Positions 26,486 through 36,455 of a DNA stretch of 64,000 nt are shown here, piece after piece. The notes under the pieces are model-generated. The model did not search any database. It saw only the letters and a list, made by a program, of their open reading frames with translations, and had not been told where the DNA came from. A program made the translations under genes and the position numbers. Location: NCBI RefSeq assembly GCF_947648125.1, contig NZ_CANSMR010000004.1, positions 248,001 through 312,000 on the forward strand, given 5' to 3'. The stretch comes from an uncultured Bradyrhizobium sp. (GTDB taxonomy: Bacteria; Pseudomonadota; Alphaproteobacteria; Rhizobiales; Xanthobacteraceae). The number at the start of each line of letters is the position of its first letter. The stretch's first letter is position 1.

Positions 26486-28801
26486 ATGTCGGAACGGAAG
26501 TCAATTCAGCCCTATCACCATCCCGCCGGCGGTTGGGGCGCGCTGAAGGCCCTCAGCGCACACCTGATCGAACAGGGTATTCCGGTAAAGGGCGCGGCGA
26601 CGCTCGGATGCATGAATCAACCGGAGGGGTTCGATTGCCCGGGTTGTGCCTGGCCGGATCCGAAACACACGTCATCGTTCGAGTTTTGCGAGAATGGTGC
26701 GAAGGCCGTGGCATGGGAGGCGACCGCCAAGCGCTGCACGCCGGAGTTCTTCGCGGATCACACGGTGACTGAGCTGTCCGCCTGGAGCGACTACGATCTG
26801 GAAATGGTCGGCCGCCTCACGCATCCGATGGCCTATGACGGGACCGCCGATCGCTACGTTCCCGTGAGCTGGAGCAAGGCCTTCTCGATCATCGCCGGCC
26901 ATCTGAACGCGTTGCCGGACCCGAACATGGCCGAGTTCTATACCTCCGGTCGCACCTCGAACGAAGCCGCCTTTCTCTATCAGCTCTTCGTGCGGGAATA
27001 CGGCACCAACAACTTTCCCGATTGCTCGAACATGTGCCACGAGGCGACGAGCGTGGGCTTGCCGCAGTCGATAGGCGTCGGCAAGGGGACCGTCGTGCTG
27101 GAGGATTTTGCCAAGGCGGATTGCATCTTCATCTTCGGCCAGAACCCCGGCACCAACAGTCCACGCATGATGACTGACCTTCGCGACGCATCCCGCCGCG
27201 GTGCGTCCATCATCTCGTTCAATCCGTTCCGTGAGCGTGCCTTGGAGCGATTCCAGGCCCCGCAAAGCCCGATAGAGATGGTAACCCTGAGCGCGACGCA
27301 GATCAGCTCGCGGCTCTACCAGGTGCGCATCGGCGGTGACATCGCCGTCATCAAGGGCATCATGAAGACCTTGGTCGAGGCAGACGACGCGGCGCGCGCG
27401 ACGGGCGCGCAGGCCGTGCTGGACTGGAATTTCATGCGTGACCACACGGATGGGCTTGACGCGCTGGTGAGCGACCTGAAGGCGACACAATGGCCGGAGA
27501 TCGAACGCTGCTCCGGACTTGGCCGCGAGGACATCGAGTACGCCGCGAGCGCCTACATGAAAGCCGAGCGCGCGATCATCGTCTACGGCATGGGCATCAC
27601 CCAGCACCGGCGTGGTGCACAGGCCGTTCAGCAACTGGCAAATCTCGCGCTGCTTCGCGGCCATATCGGCCGCGAGGGTGCAGGCCTGTGTCCGGTCCGC
27701 GGCCATTCGAATGTGCAAGGAGACCGCACGGTCGGCATCACGGAGGTGCCGTCGCAGGACTTCCTTGATCGGCTCGAGCTTCGTTTCGGTTTCAAACCAC
27801 CCCGCGCACATGGCCATAATGTCGTTACGGCACTCGAGGCGATGATATGCGGTGAAGTGAAGGTGTTCGTCGCGATGGGTGGCAATTTTGCCGCTGCGAT
27901 CCCGGACTGGCAGCTGACACAGAGCGCCCTCCGCAACCTCGATCTAACCGTCCATATTTCGACCAAACTGAATCGCAGCCACGTGATCCACGGACGCGAC
28001 GCCCTGATCCTGCCCTGCCTTGGCCGCACGGAGGTGGACATCCAGGCAACCGGCCCGCAATCCATCACCGTGGAAGATTCCATGTCGATGGTGCACGCGT
28101 CGGCCGGGCGCAATCAGCCCGCCTCCGACCATCTGCTCAGCGAGCCCGCGATCGTTGCGGGCATGGCACGGGCGACCCTGGGCGGACGTTCTGTCGTTGA
28201 CTGGGATGGTTTCGTCGCCGACTACGACCGCATCCGTGATGCGATCGAGGACGTGTTGCCGATCTTCCACGACTTCAACGCCCGAATCCGCGTACCCGGC
28301 GGTTTCCACCTTGTCTCAACCGCGCGCGAGCGCGTCTGGGCCACGGCGAGCGGAAAGGCCAATTTTCTGGTGTTCGACGGCCTCGGCGAGGATCCAAGCG
28401 ACGACCACCCGGAGACGCTGTGGCTGAGCACGATCCGCAGCCACGATCAGTACAACACGACGGTATACTCGCTGTCCGACCGCTATCGCGGAGTGTACGG
28501 CCAGCGTGACATCGTGTTCCTCAATCAAGTCGAGATGGACAGGCGGGAACTCAAGGACGGCGATCGCGTCGACCTGGTGACCGCTTCGGTCGATGGCATC
28601 GAGCGCCGGGTGCGCAATTTCCGGGTGGTTGGATACTCGTTCCCGAACGGTTGCTGCGCCGCCTATTATCCGGAGACCAATCCGCTGGTGCCGCTCTACG
28701 CGCACGATCCGCTGAGCTTCACGCCGTCCTCGAAGGGCATTCCGGTCAGGCTCGAGCGCAGTGGTGCGACTATTGCGGGCAGTTTGCCTGCCAAGGAGTA
28801 G
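26486..28801 (+). CDS. FdhF/YdeP-family molybdopterin oxidoreductase
   Basis: 771 residues, family of the bis-MGD formate dehydrogenase-like YdeP proteins. An N-terminal Cys cluster is seen (Cys42, Cys51, Cys54 in LGCMNQ and DCPGC), followed by PDCSNMCHEATSVGLPQSIG, where Cys184 takes the place of the active-site selenocysteine of FdhF. Further family motifs: FGQNPGTNSPRM, GMGITQHRRG, CPVRGHSNVQGDRT and, near the C-terminus, NGCCAAYYPETN. No signal peptide. GAGG precedes the ATG at 26486. A thioesterase gene follows after three bases. Reaction unproven; formate oxidation is plausible given the divergent oxalate decarboxylase and fdhD. Confidence 0.9.
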   Translation: MSERKSIQPYHHPAGGWGALKALSAHLIEQGIPVKGAATLGCMNQPEGFDCPGCAWPDPKHTSSFEFCENGAKAVAWEATAKRCTPEFFADHTVTELSAWSDYDLEMVGRLTHPMAYDGTADRYVPVSWSKAFSIIAGHLNALPDPNMAEFYTSGRTSNEAAFLYQLFVREYGTNNFPDCSNMCHEATSVGLPQSIGVGKGTVVLEDFAKADCIFIFGQNPGTNSPRMMTDLRDASRRGASIISFNPFRERALERFQAPQSPIEMVTLSATQISSRLYQVRIGGDIAVIKGIMKTLVEADDAARATGAQAVLDWNFMRDHTDGLDALVSDLKATQWPEIERCSGLGREDIEYAASAYMKAERAIIVYGMGITQHRRGAQAVQQLANLALLRGHIGREGAGLCPVRGHSNVQGDRTVGITEVPSQDFLDRLELRFGFKPPRAHGHNVVTALEAMICGEVKVFVAMGGNFAAAIPDWQLTQSALRNLDLTVHISTKLNRSHVIHGRDALILPCLGRTEVDIQATGPQSITVEDSMSMVHASAGRNQPASDHLLSEPAIVAGMARATLGGRSVVDWDGFVADYDRIRDAIEDVLPIFHDFNARIRVPGGFHLVSTARERVWATASGKANFLVFDGLGEDPSDDHPETLWLSTIRSHDQYNTTVYSLSDRYRGVYGQRDIVFLNQVEMDRRELKDGDRVDLVTASVDGIERRVRNFRVVGYSFPNGCCAAYYPETNPLVPLYAHDPLSFTPSSKGIPVRLERSGATIAGSLPAKE

Positions 28802-28804
28802 AGC

Positions 28805-29218
28805 ATGCAGACCAAGCTTCTCAAGACCCGGGCCGTCGGTATGACCGCAGAGACCTCGATTATCGTCACGCCCGAAATGACAGTCGGACATTTCGTTGCG
28901 GGAATGCCAAAGGTCTATGCGACGCCCATCATGATCCTTCACATGGAAATGGCGGCGGGACTGGCGATCGCTCCTGTGTTGCCGCCGGGCTACGTCGGCG
29001 TCGGAATGTCGGTTGAGATCCGGCATCTCGCTGCCACCCCGGTCGGAGGCAAAGTCCGTACGTTTGCGCGCGTCATAGGCGTTGAGGGGAAAAGCGTGAC
29101 GTTCGAGGTCGAGGCCTGGAACGATCACGGAAAGATCGGTGACGGCACGCATCGCCGCGGCATCGTCAATGTCGTTGAGTTCGAGAAGCGGTTCGGTGTT
29201 CCCGAGGTCCTGGCGTGA
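28805..29218 (+). CDS. Hotdog-fold thioesterase
   Basis: 137 residues with the layout of fluoroacetyl-CoA-type (FlK) thioesterases: VTPEMTVGHF near residue 20, then MEMAAGLAI with the catalytic-region Glu, VGVGMSVEIRHLAATPVGGKV, and HRRGIVNVVEFEKR at the C-terminus. Its ribosome site AAGGAGTAGAGC overlaps the stop of the YdeP-type gene, so both are one transcript. Probably hydrolyses a small acyl-CoA; the substrate is unknown. A link with oxalyl- or formyl-CoA chemistry is only a thought prompted by the oxalate decarboxylase next door. Confidence 0.85.
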   Translation: MQTKLLKTRAVGMTAETSIIVTPEMTVGHFVAGMPKVYATPIMILHMEMAAGLAIAPVLPPGYVGVGMSVEIRHLAATPVGGKVRTFARVIGVEGKSVTFEVEAWNDHGKIGDGTHRRGIVNVVEFEKRFGVPEVLA

Positions 29219-29322
29219 CTCTGACGTTTGACGCGCGTTCTCCCGCGGCCGGCGCGGCCAACCTTCGCCGTCACTCTGCCGAGCCGCCGATGCGCATTTT
29301 CGAAGGGGGCGCCACCGGCAGG

Positions 29323-30123
29323 TCAGACTCGCCCTTCAAAGCAGGTCGGCGACGACAGGCTGCCGCCCGTTAGCACGGGCATGTCGTTGATGCTGCGCCA
29401 ACGCCTCGGCGTGCAGCCTGCGAACCGCTTGAAGACGGTTGTGAAATGGGCTTGGGTCTGGAACCCGACGGTGAGCGCGATCTCGACGAGGGCCATCGTT
29501 GTGTCCCTCATTAACTCTTCCGCCCGTCGAACGCGCCGCTGTAGCAGAAACTCGTGCGGCCGCAGACCCGTCGCCACGCGGAACTGGGAGGCGAAGTGCA
29601 TCCGGCTGAGTCCCGCAACCCCGGCCAGATCGCACAAGGTGATCCTGGATGAGATGTGGGCATCGATATAGTCGACGACGCGCTTGAGGCGCCATTTCTG
29701 CAGAGCCTGAATCCGGCGGCCGTTTGCGGATGCCCGGACGGCCGCCGCCGCTCCTCCATGTACTGGCCGCAGGCCGGACTGCCTGATGGCAATCGCAACC
29801 CGAAGCGCCTCCGCAGACTGGCCGTCATTGCCTTGCTGCGCCAGCTTCAGGGCGTGAAGCAGCGACCGAGTGACGTCATCATCGGATTCGATCTCGGGGG
29901 ACATGTGCGGCAGCACCGGCATGACCTTCGCAAAGGCAGCCCTGTCATCAGCGCCATCCCGGCCTGAGATAGCTCCAGCAAACATGGGCTGCGGCTTGCA
30001 AGTCTGGACTGACATTCGAATCGCTCCCGAGGCGAAAATTCCAATCAGGCTTTCATCGCTTATGTAGGGCGGTCGGCCAAATGTCCCACTAAATTGCGAT
30101 TCATGAAGCGCCATCGATTCCAA
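29323..30123 (-). CDS. AraC-family transcriptional regulator
   Basis: 266 residues. The C-terminal 100 residues hold two helix-turn-helix motifs (RITLCDLAGVAGLSRMHFAS and MALVEIALTVGFQTQAHFTT) and the family signature ending FKRFAGCTPRRWR. The N-terminal 150 residues have no recognisable sensor domain. MESMALHES at 30123, MALHES at 30114 or MSVQTC at about 30015 could each be the start. It is convergent with the thioesterase gene and may control the oxalate/formate genes (inference). Confidence 0.85.
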   Translation of the reverse strand: MESMALHESQFSGTFGRPPYISDESLIGIFASGAIRMSVQTCKPQPMFAGAISGRDGADDRAAFAKVMPVLPHMSPEIESDDDVTRSLLHALKLAQQGNDGQSAEALRVAIAIRQSGLRPVHGGAAAAVRASANGRRIQALQKWRLKRVVDYIDAHISSRITLCDLAGVAGLSRMHFASQFRVATGLRPHEFLLQRRVRRAEELMRDTTMALVEIALTVGFQTQAHFTTVFKRFAGCTPRRWRSINDMPVLTGGSLSSPTCFEGRV

Positions 30124-30215
30124 ACGGACGAGACATCGACGCGTGCCGAGAGTGAGCCAGTTCGGTTGTGAATCGGCGGTTACTGCATCGCGCGCAAAAG
30201 GCTGCGATAGCGTGC

Positions 30216-30656
30216 TCAGTGTGGCGCAATCAAATCGAGTCGGGTGCTGCCCGGCGTTGCCGTGCCGACGGTAGCCGGCTTCGCGCCGCGCATGACGAAG
30301 ATATCCTGCTCCGCTTGGCTTACGATCTTCCGGGCGAGCTGTCGAAGCGCGTCATCGTGACCGTACTTCATTTCGGTGCGCGCAATGTCGATGACGCCCT
30401 GATGATGCGGAAGCATGATGTCGACGAAATCGCGATCGACGTCGCCGCTCGGCTTGGTGAGCAAGCTCCGGTTCATGTTGCTCATCGCGAGGTCGTTGTT
30501 GAAGAGCAACTGCCGCTCACCGACGTCGCTCACCGTCATGATGCGAGATCGATGCGGCGGGGACTGGGCCAGCGCGAATGACGTTGCCGTGACCGAGAGG
30601 CTGGTTGCCAGCGAGATGGCGCGTCTGCGCACGAATTCGCGGGAAAACAGCGGCAC
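30216..30656 (-). CDS. DUF305-family exported protein
   Basis: 146 residues. A signal peptide (about residues 10-30, ATSFALA-Q) precedes a ferritin-like helical DUF305 domain with the hallmark MLPHHQGVIDIARTE (His84, His85) and NNDLAMSNMNRSL upstream of it. DUF305 proteins are periplasmic and several are linked with copper handling; no direct evidence for metal here. It stands alone between the AraC gene and rpoH. Confidence 0.85.
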   Translation of the reverse strand: MPLFSREFVRRRAISLATSLSVTATSFALAQSPPHRSRIMTVSDVGERQLLFNNDLAMSNMNRSLLTKPSGDVDRDFVDIMLPHHQGVIDIARTEMKYGHDDALRQLARKIVSQAEQDIFVMRGAKPATVGTATPGSTRLDLIAPH

Positions 30657-30892
30657 GGCCTGCTCCAGAGCGTTGATTGATCGGATGGGCGTCGCGCTGG
30701 TGCAACCCCGGCCTCAGAGATGCCAAGAGTGATGCCCGCACTCAACTAAATACGGATTTAAGCTTTTGCCCGGTCAGGCGCGCTCTGCGCTGCTTAAAAG
30801 CGAATTCAGGTTTCTAAAGTCCATTTTAGTGGCTGTTCCGGCCGGGCGCTTCCTACAGTTGACGTGCCGGACCCAAAACGCAGGAGCAGAAG

Positions 30893-31792
30893 ATGAACGC
30901 CGTCGTCAACAGCAACCTGACCGGAGCACTGGTTCCGCAGCCGGTCGGTCTTCGCGCCTATTCCACAGCCATCGGCCGCTTTGGTCTGCTGGAGCGTGGC
31001 CGCGAGCAGCTGCTCGCGCGGCGTTGGCAAGAGGGGCGCGACAAGCGCGCGACGGACGAACTGATCACGACCCATCTTCGCCTGGCTGCAAAGGTGGCGC
31101 GAGGCTACAAAGGTTACGGCCTTCCGATGGCGGATTTGATCGCCGAAGCCAATCTGGGGCTTGTGATCGCTGCAGGTCGCTTCGAACCGGGATACGAAGC
31201 CCGGTTCTCGAGCTACGCCTTGTGGTGGATCAAGGCGACTATCCACGAGTACATCCTGCGCTCCTGGTCGCTGGTGAAGATTGGGACGACGGCCGCGCAG
31301 AAAAAGCTCTTCTTTCGCCTGCGTAGCGAAATGAGAAAGCTTGGGGGCAATTCGGCGATCCTTACCCCGGAAATGGCCCAGTCTGTTGCAGACAAGCTGA
31401 AAGTCAGCGTTCGTGACGTCGTCGAAATGGATTGCCGGCTCGGTGGCGACCTTTCGCTGAATACGCGGGTCGGAAATGAGGATCGTTCGGCCGAGTGGGA
31501 AGCTATGCTGGTCGACGAGAGCCCGGATGCGGAGGCGATCGTCGCTGAGCACGACGAGACGACCCGCAGGACGAGCGCTCTTCGCTCTGCACTGGATGTG
31601 CTGACGGAACGCGAACGGCACGTCTTCGTGGCCAGGCGTCTTGTGGAGCATCCGTTGACGCTCGATCAACTCGGCTGTGAATTATCGATCTCGGGTGAGC
31701 GCGTTCGGCAGATCGAAACGCGCGCCTTCGCGAAGGTCAGGCGGGCGACGATCGCAGCCACCAGGCCCGGCAACGATTCCTCGGAAGAATAG
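30893..31792 (+). CDS. rpoH: RpoH-type (sigma-32) RNA polymerase sigma factor
   Basis: 299 residues directing transcription of heat-shock and related stress genes. Regions 1.2-2.4 run from AYSTAIGRFGLL to FSSYALWWIKATIHEYILRSW; the RpoH box QKKLFFRLR is at residues 136-144; region 4 carries LTERERHVFVARRLVEHPLTLDQLG and SGERVRQIETRAFAKVR. CAGGAGCAGAAG precedes the ATG. Alphaproteobacteria usually carry several rpoH copies and this may be an accessory one. It lies 218 bases before an RND efflux operon. Confidence 0.93.
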   Translation: MNAVVNSNLTGALVPQPVGLRAYSTAIGRFGLLERGREQLLARRWQEGRDKRATDELITTHLRLAAKVARGYKGYGLPMADLIAEANLGLVIAAGRFEPGYEARFSSYALWWIKATIHEYILRSWSLVKIGTTAAQKKLFFRLRSEMRKLGGNSAILTPEMAQSVADKLKVSVRDVVEMDCRLGGDLSLNTRVGNEDRSAEWEAMLVDESPDAEAIVAEHDETTRRTSALRSALDVLTERERHVFVARRLVEHPLTLDQLGCELSISGERVRQIETRAFAKVRRATIAATRPGNDSSEE

Positions 31793-32010
31793 ACTACGGG
31801 AGCGCGGCGCGCGTGCGCGCGGTCTTGTTCGACTGAGTGAAGACCCGCAGCCGGTCACGGCTGCCGGAGTCGTAAGCGAACTGTGAAGCTACGTGAGGGC
31901 TTTGTCAGTTCTTTTTGCGCTCGAATGAACTTCAATCTAGTTGAGCGATCGGCTGATAGCCCTCATGTCTCCCCGAGGTCTCGCAACCGGGAGCTGGACA
32001 GGGATTTGAC

Positions 32011-35000
32011 ATGAGAATTGTTCGCTTCGCGCTGAGATTTCCGCATACCTTCTACGTGGTGGCGGCCCTGATCCTATTTCTCGGCGGTGCCGCGCTCTGG
32101 TCGATGCCGACCGACATCTTTCCGGAAATTCGCATTCCCGTGGTGACCGTCATCTGGCAGTACACCGGACTTTCCACGCCCGAGATGGAACAGCGCGTCG
32201 GCACCTACAGCCAGTACTCCATCAGCGCTAATGTCAATGGAATCAAGAGCATGGAATCGCAGACCCTCAATGGTCTGTCGGTCCAGAAAATCTATTTCCA
32301 GCCGGACGTCAATCTCGACCTCGCCATCGCGCAGATCGTCTCAGCGACAAATTCCATTCGTGCGTTGATGCCGCCGGGTATCCAGCCGCCGATTGTCGTT
32401 CAATTCAACGCCTCGAGCGTTCCTGTGCTCCAGCTCAGTCTGAACTCCGACAGTCTCAACGAGCAGCAGCTTTATGACTTCGGTATCTATCGCGTTCGCC
32501 AGCAGCTTGCTCCCGTTCCCGGTGTCACACTGCCGACGCCCGCCGGCGGCAAGTACCGGCAGATCATGGTGGACATCGATCCAGACAAGCTTCTGTCCCG
32601 CGGCCTGACGCCGCTCGACATCGTGAACGCGGTCAACACCCAGAACCTCACGCTGCCCTCGGGCACAGCCAAGATGGGAGACACGCAGTACACGGTGCGT
32701 ACCAATGCGACGCCGGCGACCATCGACGATCTCAACAATATGCCGGTCAAATTCAGCAACGGCGCGACAGTCTTGCTGCGCGACGTGGCCCAGGTGCGTG
32801 ACGGGTCGATGGTGCAGCAGAACGTTGTTCGCGAGGACGGCCATCGCGCGGTTCTGCTCAGCATCATCAAGAACGGAAACGCGTCGACTCTGGCGGTGGT
32901 CAATGGGGTGAAGAAAGCGCTAACGTCCATTCGCGCCGCTGCTCCGGCGGGGCTCAGGATCACCGAGCTGTTCGACCAGTCGGTCTTCGTGACGAACTCC
33001 GTGAACGGCGTGCTCCGGGAGGGAGCCATTGCGGCGGGTTTGACCGCGATGATGATCCTGCTGTTCCTGGGGTCCTGGCGGTCGACCCTGGTGGTGATGA
33101 TTTCCATCCCGCTCGCGATCCTATCGTCGCTTATTGTGCTCTATTTTCTTGGCGAGACCTTGAACACCATGACGTTGGGCGGTCTCGCCCTCGCGGTCGG
33201 CATTTTGGTCGATGATTCGACCGTCACGATCGAGAATACCCACCGGCTGTGGACGGAGGAGGGCATGCCGCTCGCCGACGCGACCTTGCATGGCGCCGCC
33301 GAGATTGCCGTCCCAACGCTGGTGTCGACACTGGCCATCAGCTGCGTGTTCACTTCGGTCGTATTCCTGGAGGGACCCGCGAAGTATCTCTTTACGCCAC
33401 TGGGTCTTTCCGTCGTCTTCGCGATGCTTGCGTCCTATGGGCTGTCTCGAACCCTGACGCCGATCACGATCGGGCTTCTGCTGAAGGGCGAGCGTCAGCA
33501 CGGGCACGGGGAAGTTGCCACCGGGTTGTTCTCGCGTCTGTCGGCAGCGTTCGAGCGCGGCTTCGAGCGGCTGCGCGGCGGTTACGCGCAGCTTCTGGCC
33601 CTGTTGCTTCGACGTCGCGCCATCGTGCCGGCCGTTGCGGTCCTGATCCTTGGTCTCGGTGCGGTGATGCTGAGCCTAGTCGGAAGGGATTTCTTTCCGC
33701 TGATCGACGGCGGCCAGATCCAGCTTCACGTGCGCGCGCCGGCGGGCACGCGCATTGAAAGCACCGAGGCGATCTTCCAGAAGGTCGAGGACAAGATCCG
33801 CGAGGTCATTCCGGAGAACGAGCGGTCGCTGATCGTAGACAATATTGGGCTGCCGGCGCGGGCTTACAACCTGGCCTTTGCCGATGGTTCGACGATCGGC
33901 ATTAATGACGGCGTCATCCTTGTCTCGCTCAAGGACGGCCACAGGCCGACCGCAGATTACATCAAGAAGCTGCGCCAGGTGCTGCCGGCGGCGTTCCCCG
34001 AGGACACTTTCTATTTCCAGGCGGCCGATATCGTCACGCAGATCCTGAACTTCGGGCTGCCGGCGCAGATCGACGTTCGAACGGTTGGTTATGGTACCAA
34101 CAATCTGGCTGTCGCCAAGGAGCTCCAGAAGCGTCTGGCTGCCATCCCGGGCATCGTTGATGCCCATCTCCAGCAGGAAATCGACGGTCCAGCGTTCTTC
34201 ACGGACATCGACCGGACCCGGGCGGCCCAGCTCGGCCTGAACGCCAGCACGGTGGCGACCAACATCAATGTGAGCCTCAGCTCGTCCGTGCAGGTGTCGC
34301 CGAATTTCTGGACCGATCTGAGCGCCGGCATTCCATACTATCTTGCCGTCCAGACGCCAGAGTACAGGATCAATTCGCTGAATGCGCTCGCAAATACGCC
34401 CGTCTCGACGTCGATTGCGGCGAACGGCCAGACGGTGCCGGGCATGCTGAGCAACATCGCGACGTTCAAGCGCGATACGGTGCCGACCAACGCCAACCAG
34501 AGCAACGTCCAGCCGGTCTATGAGGTCTATGCCAGCGTGCAGGGCCGCGACCTCGGCAGCGTAGCGGCCGAGATCGGCAAGGTCACCACCGAGCTGCAAA
34601 AGCAGCTGAAGCCTGGCAATTCCATTCAGGTGCTTGGTCAGATCCAGAGCATGAATGATTCCTTTCGGGACCTCGGCATCGGCCTGTTGTTCGCAGCGGT
34701 GCTGGTCTATCTCCTGATGGTCGTGAACTATCAGAATTTCGGCGATCCCTTTGTGGTGATCCTGGCGCTTCCGGCGACCCTCTGCGGGATCGTGACGATG
34801 CTGTTCATCACGGGGACGACGCTCAACGTGCCTTCGCTGATGGGCGCGATCATGTCGGTCGGCGTGGCCTCGGCAAATTCGATTCTGCTGGTGACTTTCG
34901 CTCGCGAACAGCAGCTGAAGGGGCATTCAGCGTTCGAGGCCGCGTTGAGCGCGGGCCACACCCGCATCCGTCCGGTGCTGATGACGGCTGCCGCAATGAT

Positions 35001-35193
35001 CGTAGGCATGATCCCGATGGCGATCGGTGGTGCCGGCGAGGAGCAGAATGCAGCACTCGCGCGTGCCGTCATCGGCGGATTGTTGTTCGCGACGCCCACG
35101 ACCCTGCTCATCGTTCCCTACCTGTTTGCCATGCTGCGCAAGGGCAACGACGGAAAGCGACACCATGGCGTATTCGAGGAATTGTCAACATGA
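32011..35193 (+). CDS. RND efflux permease (AcrB superfamily)
   Basis: 1060-residue inner-membrane pump with 12 transmembrane helices and two large periplasmic loops (about 40-330 and 560-870). The TM4 acidic pair is Asp401-Asp402 in VGILVDDSTVTIEN. The TM10 lysine of AcrB (SAKNA) is absent; the segment reads GVASANSILLVTFARE, as in a distinct RND subgroup. The start follows AGGGATTTGAC. The stop overlaps the adaptor start by four bases (ATGA). The order is permease then adaptor, the reverse of the cluster at 1-3070. Substrate unknown. Confidence 0.95.
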   Translation: MRIVRFALRFPHTFYVVAALILFLGGAALWSMPTDIFPEIRIPVVTVIWQYTGLSTPEMEQRVGTYSQYSISANVNGIKSMESQTLNGLSVQKIYFQPDVNLDLAIAQIVSATNSIRALMPPGIQPPIVVQFNASSVPVLQLSLNSDSLNEQQLYDFGIYRVRQQLAPVPGVTLPTPAGGKYRQIMVDIDPDKLLSRGLTPLDIVNAVNTQNLTLPSGTAKMGDTQYTVRTNATPATIDDLNNMPVKFSNGATVLLRDVAQVRDGSMVQQNVVREDGHRAVLLSIIKNGNASTLAVVNGVKKALTSIRAAAPAGLRITELFDQSVFVTNSVNGVLREGAIAAGLTAMMILLFLGSWRSTLVVMISIPLAILSSLIVLYFLGETLNTMTLGGLALAVGILVDDSTVTIENTHRLWTEEGMPLADATLHGAAEIAVPTLVSTLAISCVFTSVVFLEGPAKYLFTPLGLSVVFAMLASYGLSRTLTPITIGLLLKGERQHGHGEVATGLFSRLSAAFERGFERLRGGYAQLLALLLRRRAIVPAVAVLILGLGAVMLSLVGRDFFPLIDGGQIQLHVRAPAGTRIESTEAIFQKVEDKIREVIPENERSLIVDNIGLPARAYNLAFADGSTIGINDGVILVSLKDGHRPTADYIKKLRQVLPAAFPEDTFYFQAADIVTQILNFGLPAQIDVRTVGYGTNNLAVAKELQKRLAAIPGIVDAHLQQEIDGPAFFTDIDRTRAAQLGLNASTVATNINVSLSSSVQVSPNFWTDLSAGIPYYLAVQTPEYRINSLNALANTPVSTSIAANGQTVPGMLSNIATFKRDTVPTNANQSNVQPVYEVYASVQGRDLGSVAAEIGKVTTELQKQLKPGNSIQVLGQIQSMNDSFRDLGIGLLFAAVLVYLLMVVNYQNFGDPFVVILALPATLCGIVTMLFITGTTLNVPSLMGAIMSVGVASANSILLVTFAREQQLKGHSAFEAALSAGHTRIRPVLMTAAAMIVGMIPMAIGGAGEEQNAALARAVIGGLLFATPTTLLIVPYLFAMLRKGNDGKRHHGVFEELST

Positions 35194-36455
35194 CAGATGT
35201 GGATGTGCGACCGGACGAGAGCTTCCGGGATGTTGAGCATCCGGGCAATGCAACCGGCCCGCTCTTGAGGGCCGAGAGCAGACCTGAACGCCGCTCTGGA
35301 AAAGCAATCTTCGGGACGACGGTGCTGCTGTTGCTCGTTGGAGGGCTCGGTGTCGGTGGCTGGCGGCACTACCAGGCGCAGCGCGAAGTCGCCGCGACGG
35401 CTGAGCAGGCGCGCACATCGGTGCCCGATGTTCGGGTCGCGACGGTTCGTGCCAGCGACAGCACGTTGAAGGTCACGCTGCCGGCGACGACGGCTGCTTT
35501 CGAGGCTGCCAACATCTTCGCTCGGACCAGCGGCTATGTGGAAAAGCGCTATGTCGATATCGGGGATCGGGTCAAGGCGGGCGCGCTGCTTGCCGAGATC
35601 GTCGCGCCGGAGCTCGATCACCAGATCGCACAGGCCCAGGCGACTCTGGCCCAGAGCCAAGGGACCATGCAGCAAACGCAGGCAAGCCGCGAACTCGCTG
35701 AGGTCACCAACGCGCGCGACAGCAACCTGGTCAAGCAGGGGTGGCTGACGGCTCAACAGGGCGACAATGATCGCCTCACCCTGCGTGCGCAGCAAGCGGC
35801 AGAGCAGGCAGCGAAGTCGAATATCGCGGCCCAGCAAGCCCAGATCAAGGTTCTGGAACAAGACAAGGCCTATCAGCGCGTGGTGGCTCCGTTCGACGGA
35901 GTGATCACCCAGCGCAATATCGACAATGGCAGTCTCGTGCAATCGGGATCGACATTCATGTTCACGTTGATGCATGCCGATGTTATCCGCACGCAGGTAT
36001 TCGTGCCCCAGGACGAGGCGTTCGGCGTGGAGCCCGGGGTCGAGGCCGTGATCCGGGTTCCCGAGATCCCCGGGCGGGCCTTTCCGGGAAAAGTCACACG
36101 CATCGCGACGGCACTGCAACCCGGCAGCCGTACGTTGCTGACCGAGATCGACGTTCCCAATCCGGACGGCGCGCTTCAGCCGGGGATCTATTGTACCGTC
36201 GAGTTGCGCATTCCACGCAGGACGCCGTCAGTGATCATTCCGGCCGACGCCATCATATTCGATGAGAATGGTCTGCATGTCGCGGTCGTGGAAGACGGCG
36301 CAGTTCATTTGCGCAAGATTTCGATCGCGCGCGATTTCGGCAAGGAGGTCGAAGTGCACGATGGCGTTAAGCCAGGCGATCAAGTCGTTCTCAATCCGAC
36401 GGTGAGCCTGAGCGAGGGAAGCCGGGTTATGGTTCGCGGGCCGCAGACGAGTTGA
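35190..36455 (+). CDS. RND efflux periplasmic adaptor (membrane fusion protein)
   Basis: 421 residues. An N-terminal cytoplasmic stretch of about 35 residues precedes one anchor helix (AIFGTTVLLLLVGGLGVGGW); then come the lipoyl half-motif (RTSGYVEKRYVDIGDRVKAG), a Gln/Ala-rich alpha-hairpin (about 150-220), and the second lipoyl half (VVAPFDGVITQRNIDNGSLV). The C-terminal beta-barrel and membrane-proximal domains follow. It is translationally coupled to the permease upstream. No outer-membrane channel gene follows; instead a convergent exported protein gene lies 200 bases beyond. Confidence 0.93.
   Translation: MTDVDVRPDESFRDVEHPGNATGPLLRAESRPERRSGKAIFGTTVLLLLVGGLGVGGWRHYQAQREVAATAEQARTSVPDVRVATVRASDSTLKVTLPATTAAFEAANIFARTSGYVEKRYVDIGDRVKAGALLAEIVAPELDHQIAQAQATLAQSQGTMQQTQASRELAEVTNARDSNLVKQGWLTAQQGDNDRLTLRAQQAAEQAAKSNIAAQQAQIKVLEQDKAYQRVVAPFDGVITQRNIDNGSLVQSGSTFMFTLMHADVIRTQVFVPQDEAFGVEPGVEAVIRVPEIPGRAFPGKVTRIATALQPGSRTLLTEIDVPNPDGALQPGIYCTVELRIPRRTPSVIIPADAIIFDENGLHVAVVEDGAVHLRKISIARDFGKEVEVHDGVKPGDQVVLNPTVSLSEGSRVMVRGPQTS

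Noticed and set aside
33676-34926. 416-codon minus-strand frame inside the second RND permease
   Set aside because: Antisense of the permease's second periplasmic loop; His/Arg-rich and without a ribosome site.
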